Source: a virus. From it: DNA of 64,000 nt. The translations under genes and the position numbers were made by a program. The stretch lies in the IMG/VR virus record IMGVR_UViG_3300025928_000007, positions 1 to 64,000 of that record; one strand, given 5' to 3'. Below the pieces are notes generated by a model. The model was not told the DNA's origin, did not search any database, and was given only the letters and a program-made list of their open reading frames with translations. Position 1 is the first letter of the stretch. The number at the start of each line of letters is the position of its first letter. Shown in pieces: positions 1 to 6,601 of this stretch.

Positions 1-15
1 GCAAGCGGCTCCTCG

Positions 16-40
16 GACGATCAGGACGTTGCTGATCGTT
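16..40. other. stem-loop at left edge
   Basis: GACGATCAG (16-24) pairs with CTGATCGTT (32-40) around a 7-nt loop, with one G-T pair at the base. It sits just 3' of the first minus-strand tRNA (Ser). It may be a processing or termination structure; there is no U-tract. Confidence 0.4.
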
Positions 41-52
41 CTCAGGGCTTCG

Positions 53-137
53 AGGAAGCGGAGGGAGTCGAACCCTCTGAGGCCGCCAAGCCCCTACGGT
101 TTTCAAGACCGCTGCACACTCCGAGGTTAGCGCTTCC
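53..137 (-). tRNA. tRNA-Ser(UGA)
   Basis: On the minus strand the acceptor GGAAGCG pairs with CGCTTCC. The anticodon loop CTTGAAA is closed by a CGGT/ACCG stem and places TGA at the anticodon. A long variable arm, as in class II tRNAs, precedes a T-arm with loop TTCGACT. Discriminator T; CCA is not encoded. Confidence 0.9.
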
Positions 138-214
138 ATCGTGCGTCTTGACCGCCCACGCACACGTACGGCCCTGTTACACCGCACCACCACCAGATAT
201 TCAACATGTTTCTG

Positions 215-302
215 CGGAAAGAGTGGGATTCGAACCCACGGACACCGATGGCGTCGGCGGATTAGCAATCCGCTCCCGTGCAACCACTCCGGGCCACCTT
301 CC
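215..302 (-). tRNA. tRNA-Ser(GCU)
   Basis: The anticodon arm GCGGA-TTGCTAA-TCCGC gives anticodon GCT. A long variable arm and a T-arm GTGGG/CCCAC with loop TTCGAAT are present. The acceptor has one G-U pair and one mismatch at the inner end. Together with the preceding tRNA, UCA and AGC/AGU serine codons are covered. Confidence 0.88.
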
Positions 303-383
303 CATGATGATCCAGCGGGGTAAGCATGCGTCAGCCCATCCGTAACCGGATACCGTGAGCGCGGCGTGGATCATTCGCGATGT

Positions 384-456
384 ACGGGCGTACTGGACTC
401 AAACCAGGAGTGCCGGTTAACAGACGCACCCGCCATGTGGAACATGGTCTTGCCCG
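384..456 (-). tRNA. tRNA-Asn(GUU)-like, degenerate
   Basis: The loop CTGTTAA would read as anticodon GTT. A T-arm (CTGG/CCAG, loop TTTGAGT) and five acceptor pairs (CGGGC with GCCCG) are visible. The anticodon stem pairs poorly, the D-arm lacks the usual GG, and the two inner acceptor pairs fail. It may be a decayed or highly divergent gene. Confidence 0.5.
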
Positions 457-463
457 CACTTCG

Positions 464-547
464 TAGTCCCCGTGGGATTCGAACCCACAATCCCTTCCGG
501 GCACTGGTTTCTAAGACCAGCACGTATGCCAATTCCGCCAGGGGACC
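464..547 (-). tRNA. tRNA-Leu(UAG)
   Basis: The anticodon arm CTGGT-CTTAGAA-ACCAG gives anticodon TAG. A class II variable arm, a T-arm GTGGG/CCCAC, the acceptor GGTCCCC/GGGGACT and discriminator A are all present. At 84 nt it has the normal leucine tRNA size. Confidence 0.9.
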
Positions 548-568
548 ATGATGGGTGTTCCTTGTTTT

Positions 569-643
569 GCGAGGGGGCAGGGATCGAACCTGCGGCTATC
601 CGGATAAGCTTCCTATGTCATCCCCAAGCCAGAACACCCTTCG
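569..643 (-). tRNA. tRNA-like gene, isotype not assigned
   Basis: A clear T-arm (GCAGG/CCTGC, loop TTCGATC) and an acceptor stem with one mismatch (CGAAGGG/CCCCTCG) span 75 nt. It abuts the Gly tRNA at 644 with no spacer. The anticodon region does not form a 5-bp stem with a 7-nt loop; the best stem is 6 bp (GGATGA/TTATCC) around a 10-nt loop. No anticodon can be assigned with confidence. Confidence 0.5.
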
Positions 644-716
644 AGCATACGACCGGATTTGAACCGGCGGCCTCCACCTTGGCAAGGTGGCGCGCAACCA
701 ACCGCGCTCCGTATGC
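644..716 (-). tRNA. tRNA-Gly(GCC)
   Basis: The perfect acceptor GCATACG/CGTATGC, the anticodon arm CCACC-TTGCCAA-GGTGG (anticodon GCC) and a T-arm with loop TTCAAAT form a canonical cloverleaf. It directly abuts its neighbours, suggesting a polycistronic precursor cut at acceptor ends. Confidence 0.93.
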
Positions 717-786
717 ATGTGACGGACCTTTCACTGGACCGCTTTCGCGCCAGCGGGGATAGGCATTGCGATCCGCCGAAACCCCG

Positions 787-805
787 AATCGCCTCGACGG
801 CGATT
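787..805. other. perfect 7-bp hairpin in tRNA spacer
   Basis: AATCGCC (787-793) and GGCGATT (799-805) flank the 5-nt loop TCGAC. It lies in the 200-nt spacer between the Gly and Gln tRNAs, immediately before the larger inverted-repeat element at 812-890. Confidence 0.5.
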
Positions 806-811
806 AGCTTC

Positions 812-890
812 GGTCAGATCGCACGAGGCGTGGCCCTGGCCGCTGCGGCGTGGACTCATCCCCAGAGTGCGTGTCTCGAACGATCTGACC
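812..890. other. inverted-repeat-bounded structured element (possible ncRNA)
   Basis: GGTCAGATCG (812-821) and CGATCTGACC (881-890) are perfect 10-bp arms. Just inside, CGAG and CTCG pair again after a 2-nt internal loop. On the minus strand the interior can form small hairpins (ACTC/GAGT with a 7-nt loop; GCCGC/GCGGC). This closing stem is not a 7-bp tRNA acceptor, and there is no T-arm. No known RNA family was recognised. Confidence 0.4.
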
Positions 891-916
891 TGATGCCGCT
901 AGCAAGGCAGCATTTG

Positions 917-989
917 CTCTCGGAGTTGGACTCGAACCAACGTGCGCTGGGGTCAAGGCCCAGCCTGGATGCCTGACAACCATCCGAGA
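917..989 (-). tRNA. tRNA-Gln(UUG)
   Basis: The perfect acceptor TCTCGGA/TCCGAGA, the T-arm GTTGG/CCAAC with loop TTCGAGT, and the anticodon stem CTGGG/CCCAG with loop CCTTGAC place TTG at positions 34-36. The conserved U33 is C and the D-stem pairs weakly, so the isotype is called by position only. Confidence 0.68.
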
Positions 990-1063
990 ACGTGCTAACT
1001 TCCAACAAACTGCCTATTTTCGTTGTAGGTTAGCATGTTACCTGCAACGAACGTTGTACCTAG

Positions 1064-1136
1064 AGCCGCCCGTGGGATTTGAACCCACAACCTCCGCCCT
1101 ACCAAGGCGGCGCTCTACCAGATGAGCTTGGGAGGC
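1064..1136 (-). tRNA. tRNA-Thr(GGU)
   Basis: The anticodon arm CCGCC-TTGGTAG-GGCGG gives anticodon GGT. The D-arm GCTC/GAGC and T-arm GTGGG/CCCAC are standard. The acceptor GCCTCCC/GGGCGGC has one mismatch. It is one of three threonine tRNAs in the array. Confidence 0.9.
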
Positions 1137-1213
1137 AGGGACGGTGAGGGACTCGTGCGAACCCATAGGTCTCGTCCCGGGAAGCTCCGAATAGGATTCA
1201 ACCCTCACCATCG

Positions 1214-1287
1214 AGCCCCCCATCGGATTCGAACCGATCACCCCCGCTTTACAAGAGCGGTGCTCTAGCCGACTGAGCTAGAGGGGC
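1214..1287 (-). tRNA. tRNA-Thr(UGU)
   Basis: The anticodon arm CCGCT-CTTGTAA-AGCGG gives anticodon TGT. The acceptor GCCCCTC/GGGGGGC, D-arm GCTC/GAGC and T-loop TTCGAAT form a complete cloverleaf. Confidence 0.92.
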
Positions 1288-1359
1288 TGGGGCCGAGTTC
1301 CTTTCACCTGGACCGCGACAAGGGCCGCACTTGGTATCGACACCAGGCATGAGTTTTCG

Positions 1360-2124
1360 TTACTGCCAGACCCGGACCCAGTTGACCTCCATGGTGGCCG
1401 GTGCAATCACGTTCGAGCCGTTGGTCGTGTAGTCGATGATCGGGAACATCCTCGCGGACGTGATGCCCGTGGTGATCTTGCCAACCAGCTTGCCGTCGTA
1501 GTAGTAGCGAACGACACCGTTTTCCCAGTCCGAGCCGAATCGGTGCCAGCCCGAGAAGTTACCCGGGGCGCAGTCACCAGGACCGCCAGCGGGTGAGTGG
1601 AAGTGCCAGCAGGCGTCACCATCCAGCCCTTCCATCGTGTCATTCTCACCCGTGGTGGGCCAGGTGCCATTCCCATCACTCCAGAACGCTGGCCAGTTGG
1701 CGACGTGGCTGCCGTTGGCTGGCAGGAAGGCGTCGAACTCGATAGCGCCGAAGGCGTAGTCGAACTTACCAGCGGCCGAGAGGATCGCACCCGTGTAGGG
1801 GAATGTGCCCTTCGGGGTGGTGATGGTCTTGTGGGTCAGTGACAGGTGAGCGTCACCACCGGAGAGTGTGATCGCGTTCGGGCTGTAGCCAGCCTTTTCC
1901 TCGGAGTTGACCGGCCCGGTGTTACCGGTACCGAACCAGCCGGGAGACCACTTGCTGGTGTTGAGCGTGGAGCCACCGAAGCCGTCGCTGAACTTCATCG
2001 TCCAGGAACAGGATGTTGACCAGCTTGGCTGGGGCGTGGAGCAGGTAGCGGCCTGTGCCGATGCCGGTGACAGGATCGCCAGGAATGGGAGCGCCATCAG
2101 CAGCGCGGTAGCGAGCCGCCTCAT
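1360..2124 (-). CDS. secreted GH16-family glycoside hydrolase
   Basis: This 254-residue protein starts with a Sec signal peptide (basic MRR, hydrophobic core to about residue 20, Ala-rich cleavage region near residues 22-26). A single beta-glucanase-like domain fills the rest. The GH16 catalytic signature ExDxxE is present as E160, D162 and E165, in a Trp- and Gly-rich context. By family, GH16 retaining enzymes cut beta-1,3/1,4-glucans or galactans; the substrate here is unknown. The start overlaps the stop of the small gene at 2121-2312 (ATGA), so the two are probably translationally coupled. It sits inside the tRNA array on the same strand. Secretion by a signal peptide, rather than as a virion part, is unusual for a phage glycosidase. 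Confidence 0.85.
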   Translation of the reverse strand: MRRLATALLMALPFLAILSPASAQAATCSTPQPSWSTSCSWTMKFSDGFGGSTLNTSKWSPGWFGTGNTGPVNSEEKAGYSPNAITLSGGDAHLSLTHKTITTPKGTFPYTGAILSAAGKFDYAFGAIEFDAFLPANGSHVANWPAFWSDGNGTWPTTGENDTMEGLDGDACWHFHSPAGGPGDCAPGNFSGWHRFGSDWENGVVRYYYDGKLVGKITTGITSARMFPIIDYTTNGSNVIAPATMEVNWVRVWQ

Positions 2125-2312
2125 GAGCTACCACCCGAATGGCGGCCACAGGTGCCGGTCTTCTCGCCACCCTTGCCGTCCGACTCCACCCGGCGCGACT
2201 GCGCCAGGCCAATCCTCTCGTCCACGTTCTCACCCTTGACGGTCATGAACGGGACACCACAGCCGCGCTCGTCGCAGCGGAGGATGTGGATTTCATTTCG
2301 GCGTGTCCTCAT
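2121..2312 (-). CDS. small zinc-finger-like protein
   Basis: This 63-residue gene has a very strong ribosome site (AAAGGAGG, 5 nt before ATG). It has Cys residues in an RCDExGCG arrangement near residues 13-18 and another Cys near the C-terminus, as in small metal-binding phage proteins. Its TGA overlaps the ATG of the GH16 gene downstream. Function unknown. Confidence 0.6.
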   Translation of the reverse strand: MRTRRNEIHILRCDERGCGVPFMTVKGENVDERIGLAQSRRVESDGKGGEKTGTCGRHSGGSS

Positions 2313-2326
2313 GACGCCTCCTTTCG

Positions 2327-2400
2327 AGCCTCCCACCGGGATCGAACCGGTACCCTCCCGCTTACGAAACGGGCGCTCTGCCGAACTGAGCTTGGGGGGC
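2327..2400 (-). tRNA. tRNA-Thr(CGU)
   Basis: The anticodon arm CCCGT-TTCGTAA-GCGGG gives anticodon CGT. The D-arm GCTC/GAGC, T-arm ACCGG/CCGGT and acceptor GCCCCCC/GGGAGGC are all present. It completes a set of three threonine anticodons (GGU, UGU, CGU). Confidence 0.9.
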
Positions 2401-2472
2401 ATCGCCAGGTGCCTGCACCAGCAGGGAATCGGACCCAGCACCTGGCTGACGAGCGAGCGCTTCACTCGTTTG

Positions 2473-2547
2473 TAGGCGACCCCGGACTTGAACCGGGAAG
2501 CACAAGGTTTTGAACCGAGTAGGTATGCCAATTCCCATCAGCCGCCC
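2473..2547 (-). tRNA. tRNA-Leu(CAA)-like
   Basis: The acceptor GGGCGGC/GTCGCCT (with wobble), the T-arm CCCGG/CCGGG with loop TTCAAGT and the loop TTCAAAA (anticodon CAA) are clear. Two anticodon-stem positions mismatch, and the variable loop is only 5 nt, unlike a normal leucine tRNA. Isotype by anticodon only. Confidence 0.62.
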
Positions 2548-2916
2548 ATGTGGCCAGCTTGACGAAACTAGCCGTTTCGCCGGGCACCCACCCGATTAGG
2601 GCGCTGACCTGCCCAGGACTAGCCGGTCGGGTTTATCGCTTAGCGCTAGTCCATGCTTATGGGAGAGCCGACGATAGACGCCATGGAAGCGCAAGGGCCA
2701 GTTTGGGCTTCCCGTGCCGCGAACGGTAGCTGGGTACCAGATCGCGCCGTTTAGGCTAGCCTGTCCAGAGAGTCGGCTCTCCGCTACCCGCCAGGCTAAG
2801 GCGGTGTCTTCTCAGCTATTAGCTCCGCAGCAGCCGGGTACGGAGGTATTGCAATATGCCCATACCGAGTTGGTCACGGACCCTGACCACTGGTGTCCCA
2901 CGGTTTGGCTGCCATA
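2548..2916. other. gene-free structured spacer in the tRNA array
   Basis: No convincing coding region or tRNA was found here. It holds nested inverted repeats: GGACTAGC/GCTAGTCC (2616-2623, 2645-2652), an 11-bp pair at 2662-2672 and 2772-2782, and TGGTCA/TGACCA (2869-2874, 2882-2887, approximate). It may encode structured RNA or carry remnants of former tRNA genes. Confidence 0.5.
2662..2782. other. 121-nt element bounded by perfect 11-bp inverted repeats
   Basis: GGAGAGCCGAC (2662-2672) and GTCGGCTCTCC (2772-2782) are perfect complements. The interior contains further pairable blocks, including GGAAGC with GCTTCC. The architecture resembles the shorter element at 812-890: long closing stem, several internal hairpins, between tRNA genes. 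No family was recognised. Confidence 0.42.
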
Positions 2917-2991
2917 GTACCCTGCCAGGGACTTGAACCCGTGTTCCCCGGGGTAAGAGCCCGGTGCATAGCCGTACATGCTCGCAAGGTA
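2917..2991 (-). tRNA. tRNA-Lys(CUU)
   Basis: The anticodon arm CCGGG-CTCTTAC-CCCGG gives anticodon CTT. The acceptor TACCTTG/CAGGGTA and a T-loop TTCAAGT are present. Cloverleaf complete by eye. Confidence 0.88.
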
Positions 2992-3072
2992 TGTTGTTGC
3001 CCGTAACGGTGGCCTCGGTCTGCCCCCGCTGCCCCCATGCCCACTGGATGACCGCATCCTCAGCATGGCGAG

Positions 3073-3096
3073 TCCTGGCCGGTAGCGCAGCCAGGA
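3073..3096. other. 7-bp hairpin between tRNAs
   Basis: TCCTGGC (3073-3079) pairs with GCCAGGA (3090-3096) around a 10-nt loop, in the spacer between the Lys and Gly(UCC) tRNAs. Confidence 0.4.
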
Positions 3097-3122
3097 TTGA
3101 TCATAAGGGGTGGCTTACTTCG

Positions 3123-3194
3123 AGCATCCGGCCGGGGTCGAACCGGCATTGACTTGCTTGGAAGGCAAGCGCATATCCGCTCTGCCACGGATGC
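3123..3194 (-). tRNA. tRNA-Gly(UCC)
   Basis: The anticodon arm CTTGC-CTTCCAA-GCAAG gives anticodon TCC. The acceptor GCATCCG/CGGATGC is perfect and the T-loop is TTCGACC. It complements the Gly(GCC) tRNA upstream. Confidence 0.92.
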
Positions 3195-3284
3195 ATGTGC
3201 CGAATGGGATTACTCCCATCGGGCGCTTCACCAGCTTCTCTCAGGGACCGCTCGCGAGTTACGGTACCGGTGCTGCCCTTTGCG

Positions 3285-3356
3285 TGCGACCCGTTGGTAT
3301 CGAACCAACCTCCCCGGCTTTTCAGACCGGCGCTAATCCGTCTCAGCTAGAGTCAC
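3285..3356 (-). tRNA. tRNA-Phe(GAA)
   Basis: The anticodon arm CCGGT-CTGAAAA-GCCGG gives anticodon GAA. The acceptor GTGACTC/GGGTCGC uses several G-U pairs. The T-arm GTTGG/CCAAC and discriminator A are present. Confidence 0.9.
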
Positions 3357-3360
3357 AGGG

Positions 3361-3394
3361 CGATGAGCCCGGTCGTGAGATTCCGGGCTCATCG
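3361..3394. terminator. strong 12-bp hairpin between tRNA blocks
   Basis: CGATGAGCCCGG (3361-3372) and CCGGGCTCATCG (3383-3394) form a perfect GC-rich stem around a 10-nt loop. There is no T-run on either side, so it could be a terminator, a processing signal or an operator. It lies immediately upstream of the Phe tRNA on the minus strand. Confidence 0.45.
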
Positions 3395-3555
3395 CGATAG
3401 TAGGGATTCTTCTTTGGTGCTCTATTCTGCCATCTTTCAGGCGCTAACAAACAGGACTGCGACGTAACGCTTTTGTGCCCAACTTCAGGCCGAGGCGTTC
3501 ATAGCGACCTCCTCTGGGATACCTGTTGTTAGTCCCGGCTTCAATACCGGGCTCG

Positions 3556-3623
3556 TCTGGGAAGCTGGATTCGAACCAGCGCTCTCCTGACTCCAGATCA
3601 GGCGGGATGACCAAGCTTCCCCA
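3556..3623 (-). tRNA. tRNA-Pro(UGG)-like with truncated D-arm
   Basis: The anticodon arm CCTGA-TCTGGAG-TCAGG places TGG at the anticodon, and the T-arm GCTGG/CCAGC has loop TTCGAAT. The whole gene is only about 68 nt because the D-arm region is shortened. U33 is C and the outer acceptor pairs are weak. It is probably a defective or highly divergent tRNA. Confidence 0.5.
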
Positions 3624-3763
3624 TACCCAGATGCGAGACGGTTTGCTTTGTATCCCCTTGCCGTCCCTCAATGGTGTTATGGGTGTTTGACGGTTTCCCA
3701 GCTACCGTGGCGGGCTCAACCGCCATCGCCTACTTCCCAAGGCCAGTGCTCCCAGGAACCACG

Positions 3764-3853
3764 TCCTGGTGAGTGGGACGAACACTCCAAGCACATCCAG
3801 CCTGGTTTTTAGCGAGCTTCCGGGGCTGCTCTAGACCGCTGAGCTATGGAACC
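3764..3853 (-). pseudogene. tRNA-like remnant with D- and T-arms
   Basis: On the minus strand a textbook D-arm (GCTC-AGCGGTCTA-GAGC, 3828-3844) follows a 5' acceptor-like GGTTCCA plus TA. A T-arm-like hairpin (GAGTG-TTCGTCC-CACTC, 3771-3787) lies further on. The expected 3' acceptor partner is missing. The anticodon position is replaced by AGCC/GGCT around a loop of about 21 nt. It could be a decayed tRNA or one carrying an insertion. Confidence 0.4.
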
Positions 3854-3861
3854 TACCTGGT

Positions 3862-3944
3862 AAGCCCCAGAGGGATTCGAACCCCCGTCTTCCCCTGCTT
3901 ACGCGAGCCCAGGCGTAGTCTCAGGAACCCCTTGCGGGCAGACT
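3862..3944 (-). pseudogene. tRNA-like remnant (T-arm and 3' end only)
   Basis: A good T-arm (GGGGG/CCCTC, loop TTCGAAT, 3870-3886) is followed by a 3' acceptor-like TGGGGCT. No matching 5' acceptor is evident, and the presumed anticodon hairpin (CCTG/CAGG) has an oversized loop. The boundary at 3944 is a guess based on TGCCCGC. Possibly a decayed class II tRNA. Confidence 0.35.
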
Positions 3945-3967
3945 AATTACTGTCCTGGTGCTCGCAG

Positions 3968-4042
3968 TCTGGATGGATGGATTTGAACCACCGACCTCGC
4001 GCTTCCGGAGCGCTTACTCTGACCAAACTGAGCTACATCCAG
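3968..4042 (-). tRNA. tRNA-Pro(CGG)
   Basis: The perfect acceptor CTGGATG/CATCCAG, D-arm GCTC/GAGT and T-loop TTCAAAT are present. Counting along the fold places loop TCCGGAA in the anticodon arm, giving anticodon CGG. U33 is replaced by C, and an alternative 9-nt loop would read CCG (Arg), so the isotype is not certain. Confidence 0.72.
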
Positions 4043-4287
4043 ATGTGGGGAAGCTCTCCAATTTAAGCTATGGCCCGCGAACTGTCGCAACCTCGTCAGA
4101 CCAGCGGGTATCGACTCCCGCATCTCTCCCCCGCTTACGCCCACCGGCCGTCACCGCCAGGTGTCTCGGGTATCTCCCGAGGATCATTGGTGGGCAAGTA
4201 TGTGGTCGGGATTTTCCTCCCCGGACTCCTTGTGAGACCCGGCCCTTCCGGCCTTCTTTTTGTGGGGCCGAAGCCCCGTCGAACCAG

Positions 4288-4361
4288 TGGACCACGTCGG
4301 ATTTGAACCGACACCTTCCTGCTTGCAAGGCAGACGCTCTACCAGTTGATGCTAGCGGCCC
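4288..4361 (-). tRNA. tRNA-Ala(UGC)
   Basis: The anticodon loop CTTGCAA with stem CTGC/GCAG gives anticodon TGC. The acceptor GGGCCGC/GTGGTCC pairs fully with G-U wobbles. The T-arm GTCGG/CCGAC and discriminator A are present. Confidence 0.88.
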
Positions 4362-4380
4362 ATGCGGCATGAGGCACACC

Positions 4381-4743
4381 ACAGTGTCGTTGAAGCCGCG
4401 TTATACACGCGGACCCTCAAGCCGTTTGCGACAGTAGCTGCCCTCGCGACCGAAGCCGCCTGGCGTCACCCTGCCGCCGTACCGATCAGGTCCGTTGCCG
4501 GTCTTGGTCGCCCTGGCTACCACCGAAGCGGACTGAAGCTCCAGAACTAGGCCGGTCGGCCTGATCAATGACCTCTATTCACGAATCAAAGCGCTGGCAC
4601 GTACACCGCCTCGCCGCTAGGTTCAGTTCCCCCGTCGCCGGGGGCTTCGGGACCGGCTGCCCAGTCCCTCAGCGGTGGTGCTCTACGAGCTTAGCATCTG
4701 TGGCTGACGGTTGTCAACCCCTGATCTACCAGGCTCGATGCAG
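4381..4743. other. gene-free spacer with hairpins
   Basis: No gene was recognised between the Ala and His tRNAs. Two GC-rich hairpins are visible: AGGCC/GGCCT around GGTC (4549-4562), and CCCCCG/CGGGGG around TCGC (4629-4644). The rest shows nothing supportable. Confidence 0.5.
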
Positions 4744-4818
4744 GGTGTGTGACGGGGTTCGAACCCGCGAGAACCAGGCTCACAACCTGGCCCCTGATGC
4801 CACCCGGGCTCACGCACC
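4744..4818 (-). tRNA. tRNA-His(GUG)
   Basis: The anticodon arm CCAGG-TTGTGAG-CCTGG gives anticodon GTG. The acceptor is extended to eight pairs by an encoded G at -1 opposite C73 (GGTGCGTG/CACACACC), the hallmark of bacterial tRNA-His. One acceptor mismatch. This is the first gene of the array in the direction of transcription. Confidence 0.92.
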
Positions 4819-4883
4819 ATGCCCGCAGGCTGTGACCTGCGGCGATTCAGTTGTAGGACCACTATAGCATGTGGTGCTGACGT

Positions 4884-5069
4884 TCACAAGTCCAGGCCGC
4901 CCCAGCAGCTTCCCGCGCCGGGGGCGGGCAGGCACAGGCGGTAGGAGCAGCCATCGCAGAAGTCGTGGAAGTGACCACCGCCCAGGTCATGGGTCCGGAT
5001 GATCCCCAGCGGGCAGAACTGGCACTTGTCCTCTACCGGGTCAACCGGGAGTATCGCCGGGGCCGCCAT
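4884..5069 (-). CDS. small cysteine-rich protein
   Basis: This 61-residue protein carries a CxxC pair (CQFC) and further Cys and His residues (HFHDFCDGC), a plausible zinc-binding fold. ATG at 5069 is chosen because GGAGG lies 9 nt upstream; a longer frame starting at 5111 lacks this. It overlaps the end of the 59-residue gene upstream. Function unknown. Confidence 0.6.
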   Translation of the reverse strand: MAAPAILPVDPVEDKCQFCPLGIIRTHDLGGGHFHDFCDGCSYRLCLPAPGAGSCWGGLDL

Positions 5070-5220
5070 GGATCTGCACCTCCACCTCATCGGGCACGAG
5101 AGTCGTGCCATCGGCTAGCCGGATCACCACGCCCGCGCTGGGGTGGACCTCCGACTCGATGATGGCCCGGCGGACGAAGTCCGTCTCCTCAGCCTCGACG
5201 GTCTGGATGATGATCCGCAT
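5041..5220 (-). CDS. small acidic hypothetical protein
   Basis: This 59-residue frame begins MRIIIQTVEAEE and ends GDTPG. Its ATG overlaps the stop of the secreted-protein gene (TGATG), and its 3' end overlaps the next small gene by 29 nt. These are typical of a coupled phage operon. No family was recognised. Confidence 0.6.
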   Translation of the reverse strand: MRIIIQTVEAEETDFVRRAIIESEVHPSAGVVIRLADGTTLVPDEVEVQIHGGPGDTPG

Positions 5221-5840
5221 CAGCCCACGTCACATGCTGAGGAACTGATCGTCCTCGACCATGCGCATGGCGGCAGGTTCCCGCCGTTGTCCGTCGCCAG
5301 GGAGTCCATCGCGGCGGCGAAGGCGTCATAGCTGGCCTGCTGCTTGCTGGTCATCGCGTGGACGTTGCCGTTGGTCTCGCACTGGTTCGGGTTCTGGTCA
5401 TAGCCCGGGTTGATGACGGTGCAGAAGTCCTGGCCATGACCGATGCCAACCCAGAACGCCTGGAAGTTCTGCGGTGGGTTGCTGGTCGCGTTCGGCACGA
5501 TGGTGGCGGCCTCTACCCAGTCAAGGCCGTCAGCCGGGTGCTTGTCCCAGTTATATGAGTTGAGGTTGTGCGACCAGTACAGCGCACCACCCGACACCGA
5601 CTGGTTGATGCACTCGTAGGCCACATGGGTGGACAACTGCACGCCGTGGTAGTCGAAACAGCCCTTGAGGCTGGGCAGGGAGTTCGCCTGTGCCCGGGTC
5701 AGGGTCTGGCTGGCCATCGCCTGCTGGACTGTCTGGCCATGTGCCGATGGTGCGAACATGGACTGGGCTGATGCGGCGATGACCATGATAGCCGCGAGGG
5801 CAAGAAGGAACTGTAGCGGGTGCCTGACTGCCTTGTGCAT
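5220..5840 (-). CDS. secreted protein of unknown function
   Basis: This 206-residue protein has an N-terminal signal peptide: basic residues, a hydrophobic stretch around residues 10-25, then an Ala-rich cleavage region ending near AHGQ. The mature part has six or so cysteines, which could form disulfides outside the cell, and is rich in Asn, Gln and aromatics. The gene lies 3 nt after the membrane-protein gene at 5844-6542. It is one of several exported products in this window. No family was recognised. Confidence 0.65.
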   Translation of the reverse strand: MHKAVRHPLQFLLALAAIMVIAASAQSMFAPSAHGQTVQQAMASQTLTRAQANSLPSLKGCFDYHGVQLSTHVAYECINQSVSGGALYWSHNLNSYNWDKHPADGLDWVEAATIVPNATSNPPQNFQAFWVGIGHGQDFCTVINPGYDQNPNQCETNGNVHAMTSKQQASYDAFAAAMDSLATDNGGNLPPCAWSRTISSSACDVG

Positions 5841-5843
5841 TGT

Positions 5844-6542
5844 CTACTCCGTGGATCTCTCGCTGATGCCAAATGGCTTGGACTGCATCGTGGCCATTAT
5901 ACCCTTGGCCGCTTCGAACACCCTCAGGCGATCCTCTCGCAACTCCGTCTCGCGTGGGCCGGGCGGGTTTCCCGCACGGCGGGCTGGGCTATGGGTATAG
6001 CCTTCAATCTGCCTATCGAGGCTGGCGAGTCTCCCGAGCAGTTTCTCGATGCGCTGCTGGAGGACGACCTCGGCGGCCCTGGCGAGCATTTCCCGGTTTG
6101 CGGCACGGACCATACCGATGCCCTCGACGTAATACGAGACGCGCGGATCACCAAAGGTGCGGATTTCTTCGATGCGTGGTGGGTCGCCCAGGATCATAGG
6201 TGGGACCTGAGCCTGTGCGAGATAGCGCTTGCGGATTTCGTTGATTGTCTGCTGAGTCGCCGGGGCAGGAACGGTGATGATCTGCGGGCGGTCCTCGGGG
6301 AACGCCATATAGTGCTCCTGCTGTGCCTGGTCCTCGGCCTTAAGGATCAGGTCCAGGACCGGGACACCGGCCCAGTTGTCCGCGTAGCGGTATAGCTGTG
6401 CGTGCGGGTTGCCGGGTGGTGTGACCACGCGAACCGACATCGCCCGAATCGCCTGGCGAGCCCGGACCACCCTCAGCCAGGCCCAGCCGGTGGCGTACAG
6501 GAAGATGATCAGAGGGATGAAAATCCGGAAGTATTCGACCAT
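5844..6542 (-). CDS. membrane-anchored hypothetical protein
   Basis: This 232-residue protein has one strong transmembrane segment at residues 6-23 followed by a basic patch. The C-terminal half is charged and probably helical (IEKLLGRLASLDRQIEG), suggesting a coiled coil. It is the first gene of the leftward operon reading out of the AT-rich control region. Its ribosome site is GGTGAGG just before the ATG. No family was recognised. Confidence 0.6.
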   Translation of the reverse strand: MVEYFRIFIPLIIFLYATGWAWLRVVRARQAIRAMSVRVVTPPGNPHAQLYRYADNWAGVPVLDLILKAEDQAQQEHYMAFPEDRPQIITVPAPATQQTINEIRKRYLAQAQVPPMILGDPPRIEEIRTFGDPRVSYYVEGIGMVRAANREMLARAAEVVLQQRIEKLLGRLASLDRQIEGYTHSPARRAGNPPGPRETELREDRLRVFEAAKGIMATMQSKPFGISERSTE

Positions 6543-6601
6543 GGCCTCACCCTATCAACCGGGACCGGCGGGTACCTCAGCACCGGTATGCTACCCTTGC
6601 C

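Noticed and set aside
1038-1241. short open frames across the tRNA genes
   Set aside because: They span two threonine tRNAs and contain tRNA-derived sequence; no ribosome site.
4104-4121. T-arm-like hairpin GCGGG/CCCGC with an 8-nt loop
   Set aside because: The loop deviates from the T-loop consensus and no acceptor stem or anticodon arm could be matched. A nearby GCGTAAGCGGG string resembles part of Thr(CGU), so it may be a remnant, but evidence is too thin to list.
4241-4277. possible terminator (GGCC repeats followed by TTCTTTTT, and GGGGC-CGAA-GCCCC)
   Set aside because: The T-run is on the plus strand, but no plus-strand gene precedes it; stems next to the T-run are only 4 bp.
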